Assembly (NCBI GenBank): GCA_031282905.1
Contig: JAITCV010000086.1
Coordinates: forward strand, 1-27,723
Reading direction: 5' to 3'
Source: Azoarcus sp.
GTDB lineage: Bacteria; Pseudomonadota; Gammaproteobacteria; Burkholderiales; Rhodocyclaceae
Length of the DNA stretch: 27,723 bases
Part shown: positions 7,883 to 15,570 of the stretch, in pieces
How positions within the stretch are numbered: the stretch's first letter is position 1
Layout: every line of letters starts with the position of its first letter
Translations under genes and position numbers: made by a program
Notes under the pieces: generated by a model
The model's database searches: none
What the model was told of the DNA's origin: nothing
What the model saw: the letters and a program-made list of their open reading frames with translations, nothing else

Positions 7883-9061
7883 ATGGTTTTCGAACGACTA
7901 TTCCAACTCATGGCCGAAAAGCAGGCATCGGACATTTTCGTGACCGCGGGCGCGCCGATCCACATCAAGATCCAGGGAGTCCCCATCCCGATCAACCAGC
8001 AGATCATGGAACCGCCGATGATCCAGCGGATGGCCTACGAAATGCTGACGCCCGAGCAAGTCCAGCGTTTCGAGAAAGAACGTGAGTTGAACATCTCCTT
8101 TGGCCGTCACGACATCGGCAACTTCCGTATCAACCTGTTCTGGCAGCGCAACTCGGTGGCGATCGTGGTGCGCTTCATCCAGAGCAACATCCCGACCATC
8201 GAAAGCCTGGGCCTGCCCTCGGTACTGAACGAACTCATCGTAGACAAGCGCGGTCTGATCCTGATCGTCGGCGCCACCGGCTCGGGCAAATCGACCTCGC
8301 TCGCGGCGATGATCGACTACCGCCTGCGCAACTGCACCGGCCACGTGCTCACCGTCGAAGACCCGATCGAATACCTGTTCCGCCACCAGAAATCCGTCGT
8401 CAACCAGCGCGAAGTCGGCATCGACACCCACTCATGGCAGGACGCGCTGAAAAACGCGATGCGCCAGGCGCCGGATTGCATCCTGATCGGCGAAATCCGC
8501 GACCGCGAGACCATGCAGGCCGCGCTCGCCTATTCGCAGACCGGGCACCTTGCGCTTGCCACCCTGCACGCCAACAATGCCTATCACGCGCTCAACCGCA
8601 TCATCAACTTCTTCCCGCTGGAAAATCGCGGTCTGCTCCACCTCGACCTCGCCATCGCGTTGAAGAGCATCATCTCCCAACGTCTGGTTCATCGCCCCGA
8701 CGGTCAGCGCATTCCGGCGGTGGAAATCCTGATGAATACCCGCCACATCGCCGACCTGATCGAACAAGGCGCGGTCAGCGGCATCAAGGAAGCGATGGAA
8801 CAAAGCCTCGCCCCCGGCTCGCAAACCTTCGAGCAAGATCTCTACCGGCTCTACCAGGAAAAAACCATCACCCTGGAAGAAGCCCTCACCAACGCCGATT
8901 CGCCGACCAACCTGCATTGGCTGATCAACAACGGCGGCATCACGGAAAAACGCAAATCCTCGGACGACCTCCTCAGCGTTCCCGAATTCGCCGAAACCCA
9001 CCCCAACGCATCGTTCCAGTCCTTCGCCCTGTCCATGGACGTCCAGGACGGCCAGGGCTGA
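7883..9061 (+). CDS. pilU: Type IV pilus retraction ATPase, PilU type
   Basis: A cytoplasmic hexameric ATPase of the PilT/PilU family that powers pilus retraction and twitching; PilU acts as the accessory motor beside PilT. The 392 residues show an N-terminal PAS-like part (KQASDIFVTAGAPIHIKIQG), Walker A GATGSGKST at 130-138, the Asp box LTVEDPIEYLF (156-166), Walker B CILIGEIRD (199-207) and the His box GHLALATLHANNA starting at 221. The C-terminal tail, with GIKEAMEQS, QTFEQDLYRLYQEKTITLEEAL and NADSPTNL, is characteristic of PilU rather than PilT, and the length also fits PilU. Neighbouring dapD and dapE are unrelated in function; as I recall, pilU beside dap genes is seen in other betaproteobacteria. 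The leader (7835-7882) is pyrimidine-rich with no clear Shine-Dalgarno sequence. Confidence 0.9.
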   Translation: MVFERLFQLMAEKQASDIFVTAGAPIHIKIQGVPIPINQQIMEPPMIQRMAYEMLTPEQVQRFEKERELNISFGRHDIGNFRINLFWQRNSVAIVVRFIQSNIPTIESLGLPSVLNELIVDKRGLILIVGATGSGKSTSLAAMIDYRLRNCTGHVLTVEDPIEYLFRHQKSVVNQREVGIDTHSWQDALKNAMRQAPDCILIGEIRDRETMQAALAYSQTGHLALATLHANNAYHALNRIINFFPLENRGLLHLDLAIALKSIISQRLVHRPDGQRIPAVEILMNTRHIADLIEQGAVSGIKEAMEQSLAPGSQTFEQDLYRLYQEKTITLEEALTNADSPTNLHWLINNGGITEKRKSSDDLLSVPEFAETHPNASFQSFALSMDVQDGQG

Positions 9062-9155
9062 GGGACAGAGAGCAGAGGACGGAGGAACCGTCAGGCGGCG
9101 GCGGCTTTGCCGCCGTTTATCCAATCTGTTCCCCGACCTCCGTACCTGTCTCCTG
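9062..9155. repeat. Dispersed intergenic palindromic element, copy A (between pilU and dapE)
   Basis: Two arms in inverted orientation flank a GC hairpin. The left arm (about 9063-9088, GGACAGAGAGCAGAGGACGG then AGGAAC) reads on the opposite strand like the right arm (about 9126-9155, CTGTTCCCCGACCTCCGTAC then CTGTCTCCTG). The central hairpin has a perfect 7-bp stem, CGGCGGC (9099-9105) with GCCGCCG (9109-9115), and a TTT loop. It fills nearly the whole gap. Related copies are described at 11314, 20880, 24971 and 27150. The short T-run after the hairpin could make it a weak terminator on the plus strand. Confidence 0.65.
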
Positions 9156-9178
9156 AATACATGAGCGCTCCGAAACCG

Positions 9179-10330
9179 ATGACCGACTCCCCCACGCGGG
9201 CGCTGGCGCGGGCGCTGATCGCGCGCCCGTCGCTGACCCCGGATGATGCTGGATGTATGGACCTCCTCGCCGCGCGCCTCGAAGCCATGGGGTTCGCGCT
9301 GGAATGGATGCCCCGAGGCGGCGTGCGCAACCTGTGGGCGCGTCGCGGCCACGGCGCGCCGCTCCTCTGCCTTGCCGGCCACACCGACGTCGTGCCGTCC
9401 GGCGACGAACGAAACTGGACCAGCCCGCCGTTCGCGCCCACCGTCCGGGATGGCTTCCTTTACGGGCGCGGCGCGGCCGACATGAAAACCTCGCTCGCCG
9501 CCTTCATCACCGCGCTCGAAGCCTTCATCGCCCGGCGTCCCGACCACCCCGGCAGCATTGCCCTGCTGCTCACCTCCGACGAAGAAGGCGCGGCCACCCA
9601 CGGCACCGCCGCCGTGGTCGACACCCTTGCCGCGCGCGGCGAGCGCCTCGACTACTGCATCGTCGGCGAACCGACCTCGGCGACGACGCTCGGCGACACG
9701 ATCAAGAACGGCCGCCGCGGCTCGCTCTCCGCCACCCTCACCGTGCGCGGTCAGCAAGGTCACGTCGCCTATCCCCATCTGGCGAAAAACCCGATCCACC
9801 TGCTCGCTCCCGCGCTGGCCGAACTGAGCGCCATTCGCTGGGACGAAGGCAACGCCTTCTTTCCGCCCACCACCTGGCAAATCTCCAACATCCACGCCGG
9901 TACCGGCGCGAACAACGTCATTCCCGGTAGCTGCGAAGTCATGTTCAACTTCCGTTTCGCATCGAGTTCCAGCGCGGACGAATTGCAGGCGCGCACCGCG
10001 GCCGTACTCGATCGTCACGGTCTCGACTACGAGCTCGTCTGGCAACTCTCGGGCAAACCCTTCCTCACCGCGCAGGGCAAGCTGCTCGCGGCGCTCGCGG
10101 CCGCGATTCGCTCGACCGTTGGCGTCGAGCCCGCGCTCTCGACTTCCGGCGGCACCTCCGATGGCCGTTTCATCGCCGCCATCTGCGCCGAAGTGGTCGA
10201 ATTCGGCCCGGTCAACGCCACCATCCACCAGATCGACGAATGCGTCGCGGTCGACGCCATCGACCCGCTTTCCCGAATCTACCAGCACACCCTTGACCAG
10301 CTTCTCGCTGGCGGAGAAGCCCATGTGTAA
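9179..10330 (+). CDS. dapE: Succinyl-diaminopimelate desuccinylase DapE
   Basis: A di-zinc M20-family amidohydrolase that cleaves N-succinyl-LL-diaminopimelate to LL-diaminopimelate and succinate. From the ATG at 9179 the protein has 383 residues and its N-terminus (LIARPSLTPDDAGC) aligns with E. coli DapE. Metal and catalytic motifs are LAGHTDVVPSGD (H68, D70), YGRGAADMK (D101) and TSDEEGAA (E135/E136). Later come the dimerisation domain with IKNGRRGSLSATLTVRG and HVAYPHLAKNP, and STSGGTSDGRFIA near the C-terminus. An ATG at 9161 (MSAPKPM) is the alternative; neither has a good Shine-Dalgarno sequence, and the leader is the arm of dispersed element A. The stop overlaps the prmB start by 8 bases, suggesting coupled translation. 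Confidence 0.95.
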   Translation: MTDSPTRALARALIARPSLTPDDAGCMDLLAARLEAMGFALEWMPRGGVRNLWARRGHGAPLLCLAGHTDVVPSGDERNWTSPPFAPTVRDGFLYGRGAADMKTSLAAFITALEAFIARRPDHPGSIALLLTSDEEGAATHGTAAVVDTLAARGERLDYCIVGEPTSATTLGDTIKNGRRGSLSATLTVRGQQGHVAYPHLAKNPIHLLAPALAELSAIRWDEGNAFFPPTTWQISNIHAGTGANNVIPGSCEVMFNFRFASSSSADELQARTAAVLDRHGLDYELVWQLSGKPFLTAQGKLLAALAAAIRSTVGVEPALSTSGGTSDGRFIAAICAEVVEFGPVNATIHQIDECVAVDAIDPLSRIYQHTLDQLLAGGEAHV

Positions 10331-11285
10331 GGACCGCAAACCCGACGACGAGCACGACGCATCCTGCGCGCATGATGACGAAGATATGGACGGGCACGGC
10401 CCGCTCGCCGAACTCGTCACCATCCGGGACTGGCTGCGCTACGCGGTAAGCCGCTTCAACCGCGCCGGCATCTTCTGCGGACACGGCGTCACCAACACCT
10501 TCGACGAAGCGGTCTGGCTGATACTCGCCACCTTGGCGCTGCCGCCCGATCGCCTCGACCCCTTTCTCGACGCCTGCATTCCCGGCGACGAACGTCAGGC
10601 CCTGTTCGACAACATCGAGCGGCGAGTCGGCGAACGCATCCCCACCGCGTATCTGGTCAATGAAGCCTGGCTGGGCGACTTCCGCTTCCATGTCGACCAG
10701 CGGGTCATCGTGCCACGATCCTACTTCGCCGAACTGCTCGACAGCCGTCTCAAGCCCTGGATCGACAATCCGGACACCATCACCAGCGCGCTCGACCTGT
10801 GCACCGGCTCGGCCTGCCTCGCCATCGTCATGGCCGAAGTCTTCCCCAATGCCGATGTCGTCGCCGTCGATCTGTCGGCCGACGCGCTCGAGGTCGCCCG
10901 GCGCAACATCGACGCATATGAGCTCGCCGACCGCGTCGAACTGGTCCAAGGCGACCTGTTCGACGCGCTTGGCGAGCGCCGTTTTGACCTCATCATCTGC
11001 AACCCCCCCTACGTCACCGCCGAAGCGATGGCAAGCCTGCCGCCCGAATACCGCCACGAACCGCAGCTCGCGCTCGCCGCCGGTGACGATGGCATGGATG
11101 TCGTGCGACGGCTCATCAACGGCGCGGCGACTTTTCTTTACCCTGAAGGCATCCTCGCGGTCGAAGTCGGCCACAATCGGATACAAGTGGAAGACGCCTT
11201 CCCCGCGCTGCCCTTCACCTGGCTGCCCACCCAGGACTGCGCCGACGGCGTATTCCTGCTGCATCGGAAGGACTTGCCGGCGTGA
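10323..11285 (+). CDS. prmB: 50S ribosomal protein L3 glutamine methyltransferase PrmB
   Basis: An S-adenosylmethionine-dependent enzyme that N5-methylates a glutamine of ribosomal protein L3. The 320-residue product has a PrmB/PrmC N-terminal helical domain (TIRDWLRYAVSRFNRAGIF). It then has the hinge RIPTAYLVNEAWLGDFRF and RVIVPRSYFAELL, SAM motif I DLCTGSACLAI (158-168), motif AVDLSADALEVARRN and the catalytic NPPY at 227-230 followed by VTAEAM. PRSYFAELL and a gene next to dapE favour PrmB over the release-factor methyltransferase PrmC. A run of D, E and H near residues 8-25 looks like a variable N-terminal extension, so a later start (ATG of DMDGHG) is possible. A 17-bp tandem duplication covers the stop codon. 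Confidence 0.92.
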   Translation: MCKDRKPDDEHDASCAHDDEDMDGHGPLAELVTIRDWLRYAVSRFNRAGIFCGHGVTNTFDEAVWLILATLALPPDRLDPFLDACIPGDERQALFDNIERRVGERIPTAYLVNEAWLGDFRFHVDQRVIVPRSYFAELLDSRLKPWIDNPDTITSALDLCTGSACLAIVMAEVFPNADVVAVDLSADALEVARRNIDAYELADRVELVQGDLFDALGERRFDLIICNPPYVTAEAMASLPPEYRHEPQLALAAGDDGMDVVRRLINGAATFLYPEGILAVEVGHNRIQVEDAFPALPFTWLPTQDCADGVFLLHRKDLPA

Positions 11286-11301
11286 AGGACTTGCCAGCGT
11301 G
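11268..11301. repeat. 17-bp tandem duplication across the prmB stop
   Basis: AAGGACTTGCCGGCGTG (11268-11284) is directly followed by AAGGACTTGCCAGCGTG (11285-11301), 16 of 17 bases identical. The prmB TGA (11283-11285) straddles the junction and the second copy carries its own TGA. It looks like a simple slippage duplication. Confidence 0.8.
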
Positions 11302-11313
11302 ATGGCGCGCGGC

Positions 11314-11391
11314 AAGGAACGATCAAATAACCGGCGGCTTCGCCGCTGTTCAAGCTGTTCCCTGACATCGGTTCCCTGTCCCTGGAAAACG
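11314..11391. repeat. Dispersed intergenic palindromic element, copy B
   Basis: Same plan as copy A. A short left arm AAGGAACGATCAAATAAC leads to a GC hairpin (GCGGC TTC GCCGC, extended by one wobble and one G-C pair, about 11332-11348). The pyrimidine-rich right arm follows, with CTGTTCCCTGACATCGGTTC then CCTGTCCCTGG, ending 2-3 bases before the GGAAAACGAG that precedes the start of the AbrB-PIN-MarR gene. The whole 108-base gap after prmB is the tandem duplication plus this element, so any promoter of the downstream gene lies within it or upstream. Confidence 0.6.
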
Positions 11392-11393
11392 AG

Positions 11394-12518
11394 ATGATGC
11401 GGGTTTTGCGTTGGGAAGACCGGCTCGCGGTATGTCTGCCAGCCGCCGTTGTTGATGCGCTGAAAATAACAGAAGGCGAAGAAATCACCATCGAAGCCGG
11501 GCATGGGCGCGCGTTGAACCTGCGTCTTTCTCCTGCGGCGGAAACGGCGGCGGCGCTGCAACGGCTGCGCGGATTCCGTGGTCGCCTGCCCGCCTCGACC
11601 CCAATGGCGAATGACGGCGCAATTCCCGCGCGGGCGTTTTTCGACGCGTCGATCCTGCTTGGCCTGCTATCGGCCAACACGAAAAAAGCCCAGCATGCCG
11701 AGGCGATCCTGTTGAGCGGCATATCGAGCGCATCGGCGCTCGACGAGGCCGCGCATTTCATGACAAGCACCCTGGGCATGGCGGACGAAGAAAGCGGCCA
11801 TTTCATCGAACTGGTATCGAACCTGGGCGAATTCGTCTGCCCCGGCCCGCAAATCCACGCGGACGCCCGTCGGCTGATCCGTGCGTATGGCATCGAGCCG
11901 GCACATGCGCTGGACATCGCCATCGCCTTGGACGCCGGTTGCGACACCTGTTATACGGAAAAGGAAATATCCCACTGGCCGACGGAACTACACCTGACGA
12001 TACGCAATCCATTCGCAAACCAGGAACCCAACCCGCCGGAACCGGTGCAGAAGCGGCGTCTGCGCAGCCTGTACACACGCCCTGGTTTCCTGCTGCGTCG
12101 CGCCCACCAGATTTCCGCCGCGATCTTCGAGAACCAGACCGCCGACATCGAATTGACGCCTGGGCTGTTCAGCATCCTGACCGTCCTGTCCGGACACCCC
12201 GGCATCGATCAAAGTACGCTGGCGCGCGCCATCGGTCTCGACAAAGTGACGATTTCGCTCCTGCTGCGCGCGCTGGAAAAGCGCGGCTTGGTCGCGCGCA
12301 CGCCCGCGCAGGAAAATCGGCGCAGTCTGGCGATCCGGCTGACCCCGGCTGGCGTTCATCTGCTGGAGCAGGCCGAACCGCGCATAGATGTGGCTTACCG
12401 GCAACTGACCGCGCCGCTCACGCCGCAGCAATTGCGCCAATTGATGCTGCTGCTGGACACCTTGAATACGGCGCTCGATCAATTCGCGCGCACCGAATTT
12501 CGCCCGTTGGCGGATTGA
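11394..12518 (+). CDS. AbrB/MazE-like antitoxin + PIN nuclease + MarR regulator, single-gene fusion
   Basis: One 374-residue open frame carries three domains normally found in separate proteins. Residues 2-45 (RVLRWEDRLAVCLPAAVVDA) resemble the swapped-hairpin AbrB/MazE antitoxins. Residues 80-207 are a PIN RNase fold starting AFFDASILLGLLSANTKKA and ending LTIRNPF. PIN acids are D84, E118 and D174; at the usual fourth position (TxD) it has T188-E-K190. A proline-rich linker (EPNPPEP) leads to a MarR winged helix (about 225-365: GFLLRRAHQ, IDQSTLARAIGLDKVT, LEKRGLVAR, IRLTPAG). In ordinary VapBC-type pairs the first two domains are adjacent genes, so this looks like a gene fusion followed by capture of MarR. 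GGAAAACGAG precedes ATG 11394; an in-frame ATG at 11604 could give a PIN-MarR form. Domain calls are by eye; function is unknown, with autoregulated toxin-antitoxin or repurposed transcription factor as possibilities. Confidence 0.85.
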   Translation: MMRVLRWEDRLAVCLPAAVVDALKITEGEEITIEAGHGRALNLRLSPAAETAAALQRLRGFRGRLPASTPMANDGAIPARAFFDASILLGLLSANTKKAQHAEAILLSGISSASALDEAAHFMTSTLGMADEESGHFIELVSNLGEFVCPGPQIHADARRLIRAYGIEPAHALDIAIALDAGCDTCYTEKEISHWPTELHLTIRNPFANQEPNPPEPVQKRRLRSLYTRPGFLLRRAHQISAAIFENQTADIELTPGLFSILTVLSGHPGIDQSTLARAIGLDKVTISLLLRALEKRGLVARTPAQENRRSLAIRLTPAGVHLLEQAEPRIDVAYRQLTAPLTPQQLRQLMLLLDTLNTALDQFARTEFRPLAD

Positions 12519-12553
12519 GATCAAGCCCGGCGCGGCGCCGCTACGATACTGTC

Positions 12554-12889
12554 CTAAACATTGTGTTCGGGGGTGACCGGGGCCGGTCTGGGTTCCGGGG
12601 CGGGCAAGGGCGCGGGGAGCTGCAATTGCGAGGGCACTTCGCGGAGCTTGTGCTCCATCATGTAGTCGTTCATCGCTTTCCAGCCCGCGAACACGGCGGC
12701 TTTCTGCGCGTTGGGATTGAGCATGTAGCAGTCTTCGATCGAGCGTCCCGACTGGCGGCAGGCGCTGCCGATGGCCTGGCCTTCGGCTTCGATTCTGGAT
12801 GGATTGGGCAGACCGAGCAGTTCGGTGAGCTGATCGCAGGCGGTGAGCAGGGGGAGCGCGGCGAGGATGAAGAGGAGACGGGGGCGCAT
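12554..12889 (-). CDS. Small conserved-type lipoprotein of unknown function
   Basis: A 111-residue protein with a lipoprotein signal peptide: MRPRLLFILAALPLLTAC, lipobox LTAC, lipidated cysteine C18. The residue after the cysteine is aspartate (CDQ), which in enterobacteria keeps lipoproteins in the inner membrane; whether the rule holds here is unknown. The mature part has two cysteines (ACRQSGRSIEDCYMLNP), perhaps a disulfide, then AAVFAGWKAMNDYMMEHKL and a proline-rich tail (PAPLPAPEPRPAPVTPE). I do not recognise a named family. It is convergent with the AbrB-PIN-MarR gene and divergent from the ArsR gene. The gap to the fusion gene (12519-12553) holds only a GC palindrome with no T-run. 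Confidence 0.8.
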   Translation of the reverse strand: MRPRLLFILAALPLLTACDQLTELLGLPNPSRIEAEGQAIGSACRQSGRSIEDCYMLNPNAQKAAVFAGWKAMNDYMMEHKLREVPSQLQLPAPLPAPEPRPAPVTPEHNV

Positions 12890-12979
12890 GGCGGGCAGTG
12901 AAACGGATCGATATGGATGCGAAGGATAACGACAATGTGGGGGGAAAGCTTGAAAGCGATGCCGCCCGGCAAAAACCTC

Positions 12980-13016
12980 TTGACAGACATATCGACATGA
13001 TTAAACATGTAGACAT
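12980..13016 (+). promoter_or_regulatory. Putative ArsR promoter and overlapping operator dyad
   Basis: A perfect -35 TTGACA (12980-12985) is followed 16-17 bases later by a weak -10 (TAAACA/AAACAT near 13002-13008). Covering the -10 is a 28-bp dyad: left arm ATATCGACATG (12989-12999), six-base centre ATTAAA, right arm CATGTAGACAT (13006-13016), with 9 of 11 arm positions complementary and a perfect ACATG/CATGT core. The position fits repression by the ArsR protein encoded next. Transcription would start near 13014, at or beside the likely ATG. Confidence 0.5.
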
Positions 13017-13326
13017 GAAACCCGCTTACAGCCACAGCCTTCCGCCCGAATGGCGGGCCATCTCCCAGGTGTTTACCGCTCTGGGGGACGAACATCGCCA
13101 GCGCATCCTGCTTTTGTTCGACAAGGGCGAACATCTCAATGTGGGCCAGATTGCGGCGGTGTCGACGCTGACCCGTTCCACGGTGTCCCATCATCTCAAG
13201 ATTCTTCATGAGGCCGGGGTGCTGGGTTCGGAGAAGATCGGCAAGGAAGTGCTGTTCTGGATCAATCGCGCATGGCTCGAGGAAACCCTGGGTAACGTGC
13301 TCGATTACCTGCGGGAAAACTGTTGA
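13015..13326 (+). CDS. ArsR-family winged-helix transcriptional regulator
   Basis: A 103-residue ArsR/SmtB-type repressor. It opens with the helical WRAISQVFTALGDEHRQRIL characteristic of the family, then the helix-turn-helix VGQIAAVSTLTRSTVSHHLK (about 43-62) and the wing VLGSEKIGKEVLFWINRAW. The only cysteine is the last residue, and no CxC or ELCVCD metal site is present, so it probably does not sense metal. The start at 13015 gives normal family length. In-frame starts at 12898 (GTG), 12913 and 12997 would add an unlikely N-terminus that crosses the predicted promoter. No Shine-Dalgarno sequence precedes 13015, so the message may be leaderless. It sits just ahead of the aas-like gene and may control that operon in response to a lipid or stress signal (inference). 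Confidence 0.87.
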   Translation: MKPAYSHSLPPEWRAISQVFTALGDEHRQRILLLFDKGEHLNVGQIAAVSTLTRSTVSHHLKILHEAGVLGSEKIGKEVLFWINRAWLEETLGNVLDYLRENC

Positions 13327-13374
13327 GGGAGGAAGCCCTTGCGCTGGCGTTCTCTTTTTTTGCTTCCATATGAC

Positions 13375-13379
13375 GAAGG
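13375..13379 (+). promoter_or_regulatory. Shine-Dalgarno GAAGG that sets the aas start
   Basis: GAAGG lies 8 bases before ATG 13388, favouring that start over the in-frame ATGs at 13370 and 13382. The site falls in the loop of a small inverted repeat (ATGAC GAAG GTCAT, 13370-13383). Confidence 0.55.
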
Positions 13380-13387
13380 TCATGATC

Positions 13388-15568
13388 ATGATAAAAACAT
13401 ATATCTCCGCCTTGCGGCCCTTTTTCCATGTGTTCCTGCGCGCGTTGGCGCGGCTGCTGTTCCGCGTCCGGGTGCGCGGGATGGAAGAGGCGATCGCCGT
13501 GCGCGGCAAGACCGACCGCCTGCTGGTCGTGGCCAATCACGAGTCTTTTCTCGATGGCATCCTGCTGGGCCTGTTCCTGCCGCTCCATGCCCCGATTTTC
13601 GTCGTGCATACCGAGGTGATCAAACATACCCTCTGGCGGCTGGGGCTGGATTTGCTCGCGGATTACATCGCCGTCGATCCGACCAATCCGATGGCGTTGA
13701 AGCGGGTGGTCAAGCTGATCGAGTCCGGCCGTCCGGTGGTGATTTTCCCCGAAGGGCGGATCACCCTGACCGGCAGCCTGATGAAGGTCTATGAAGGCCC
13801 GGCCTTCATCGCGGCGAAAACCGGGGCCACCTTGCTGCCGGTGAGGCTGGACGGGCCGTCGAGATCCTATTTTTCCCGGATGTATGGGCGTCGCCGCCGC
13901 TTTTTCCCGCGCATCACCGTGACCGTGCTGCCGACCACGACCTTGTCGCTAGCAGAGGGCGGCAACGCCCGCCAGCGTCGCCATCGGGCAGGCGAGGGTT
14001 TGCGCCGCTTGATGCAAGAGGTCGCTTTTGCACCGCCGCCCAATCAGACCCTGTTCGCCAGCTTGTGCGACGTCATCGCGCGCCACGGGCGTGGCCGCCG
14101 GGTGGTGGAAGACATCAAGCAGGTCGAGTACAGCTATCACGATCTGTTGAAAATGAGCCTGGCACTGGGACGGCTCGCAAGCCGGATCACCCGGCCCGAT
14201 GAGCGGGTCGGTTTGTTGCTGCCCAACATGACGCCGACCCTCGGCCTGTTTCTCGGGCTGACCGCCTTGAAGCGCGTGCCGGCGATGCTGAACTACACCG
14301 CAGGGGTCGATGGCATGCAGGCGGCATGCACCGCGGCGGAAATCCGCACCTTGATCACTTCGCGCGCCTTCGTCGAGCAAGCCAAGCTCGCCGACAAACT
14401 CGCGGCGCTGCAAGGGTTGGATCGCATTGTCTACCTTGAGGATATGCGCGCGGCGATGTGTTTCGCCGACAAGCTCTGGGTGCTGTGGGCACTGTGTTTC
14501 CCGCGTACCGTGGAGGTCGCGGCCACACCCGAGGATGCCGCGGTGGTGTTGTTTACGTCCGGATCCGAGGGCAAGCCCAAGGGGGTGGTGCTGTCGCACC
14601 GGGCGATTCTGTCCAATATCGGCCAGATACGCGCGATAATCGATTTTTCCCAGGAAGACCGGGTGCTGAATGTATTGCCGATTTTCCATTGCTTCGGCCT
14701 GACCGCGGGTTCGCTATTGGCGGTATTGACCGGGGCGAGCCTCTTTCTTTATCCGACGCCGCTGCATTACCGGGTGATTCCCGAACTCGCCTATGAGCGG
14801 GGCTGCACGGTGTTGTTCGGCACCAGCACTTTCCTCGGCAATTACGCCCGCTTTGCCCATCCTTATGATTTTTATCGCCTGCGCTATGTGGTTGCCGGGG
14901 CGGAAAAACTCTCCACCACGGTGCGCGATCAGTGGTTCGAGAAATTCGGTATTCGCATTCTCGAAGGCTATGGCGCGACCGAAACCGCGCCAGTGATCGC
15001 GGTCAATACGCCGATGGCGTTCAGAAGCGGCACGGTCGGGCAGTTTCTCCCGGCAATGGATTACCGCCTGGTCCCCGTGCCGGGTATCGAACGCGGCGGC
15101 CTGCTGCATGTACGCGGCCCCAACGTGATGAGCGGCTATCTGAAAGTCGACCAGCCCGGCGTGCTGCAAACACCAAGCTCCGAGGTCGGGCCGGGGTGGT
15201 ATGAAACCGGCGACCTGGTCGAGATCGATGACGATGGCTTTGTCCATATCGTCGGGCGGGTCAAGCGTTTCGCCAAGGTGGCGGGCGAAATGGTGAGTCT
15301 GGAGAACGTGGAAAAACTCGCGCAGACCGCTTCGGCTTCCTTCCAGCACGCGGCCTCCAGCCAGCCCGACGAGAGCAAGGGCGAGGCGCTGGTGTTGTTT
15401 ACGACCGACGCCGACCTGAACCGGGCCGCGCTGCAAAAAGCGGCGCAGCAACTGGGCATGCCCGAACTGGCGGTGCCGCGCAAGATCGTGCGGATCGATG
15501 CCTTGCCGCTTTTGGGCACGGGCAAGACCGATTACGTCACCCTGAAACACATGGCGGAAACACTCTGA
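13388..15568 (+). CDS. aas: Bifunctional acyl-[ACP] synthetase / lysophospholipid acyltransferase (Aas type)
   Basis: Re-acylates lysophospholipids at the inner membrane: the C-terminal part activates a fatty acid onto ACP and the N-terminal part transfers it to 2-acyl-glycerophosphoethanolamine. The 726 residues match E. coli Aas (719). An N-terminal membrane-associated helix leads to the PlsC domain with NHESFLDG (H51, D56), the glycerol-phosphate motif FPEGR (120-124) and a further KTGATLLPVRLDGPSRS. The AMP-binding domain has the P-loop FTSGSEGKPKGV (389-400), LPIFHCFG, EGYGATETAP, YETGDLVEIDDDGF and the C-terminal catalytic lysine in GTGKTD. An LplT-like transporter two genes downstream supports the Aas function over a generic AMP ligase. 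The stop lies 2 bases before the amidohydrolase ATG, so the genes are co-transcribed. Confidence 0.9.
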   Translation: MIKTYISALRPFFHVFLRALARLLFRVRVRGMEEAIAVRGKTDRLLVVANHESFLDGILLGLFLPLHAPIFVVHTEVIKHTLWRLGLDLLADYIAVDPTNPMALKRVVKLIESGRPVVIFPEGRITLTGSLMKVYEGPAFIAAKTGATLLPVRLDGPSRSYFSRMYGRRRRFFPRITVTVLPTTTLSLAEGGNARQRRHRAGEGLRRLMQEVAFAPPPNQTLFASLCDVIARHGRGRRVVEDIKQVEYSYHDLLKMSLALGRLASRITRPDERVGLLLPNMTPTLGLFLGLTALKRVPAMLNYTAGVDGMQAACTAAEIRTLITSRAFVEQAKLADKLAALQGLDRIVYLEDMRAAMCFADKLWVLWALCFPRTVEVAATPEDAAVVLFTSGSEGKPKGVVLSHRAILSNIGQIRAIIDFSQEDRVLNVLPIFHCFGLTAGSLLAVLTGASLFLYPTPLHYRVIPELAYERGCTVLFGTSTFLGNYARFAHPYDFYRLRYVVAGAEKLSTTVRDQWFEKFGIRILEGYGATETAPVIAVNTPMAFRSGTVGQFLPAMDYRLVPVPGIERGGLLHVRGPNVMSGYLKVDQPGVLQTPSSEVGPGWYETGDLVEIDDDGFVHIVGRVKRFAKVAGEMVSLENVEKLAQTASASFQHAASSQPDESKGEALVLFTTDADLNRAALQKAAQQLGMPELAVPRKIVRIDALPLLGTGKTDYVTLKHMAETL

Positions 15569-15570
15569 AC

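Noticed and set aside
9062..11391. A transposon carried by the dispersed elements
   Set aside because: No transposase gene or clear target-site duplication is visible; the copies are under about 110 bases and at most non-autonomous.
12528..12540. GC palindrome CGGCGCGGCGCCG as a terminator between convergent genes
   Set aside because: The loop would be very small and no T-run follows on either strand.
12898..13014. Longer ArsR protein starting at GTG 12898
   Set aside because: The extra 39 residues are unlike the family and span the TTGACA promoter and most of the operator dyad.
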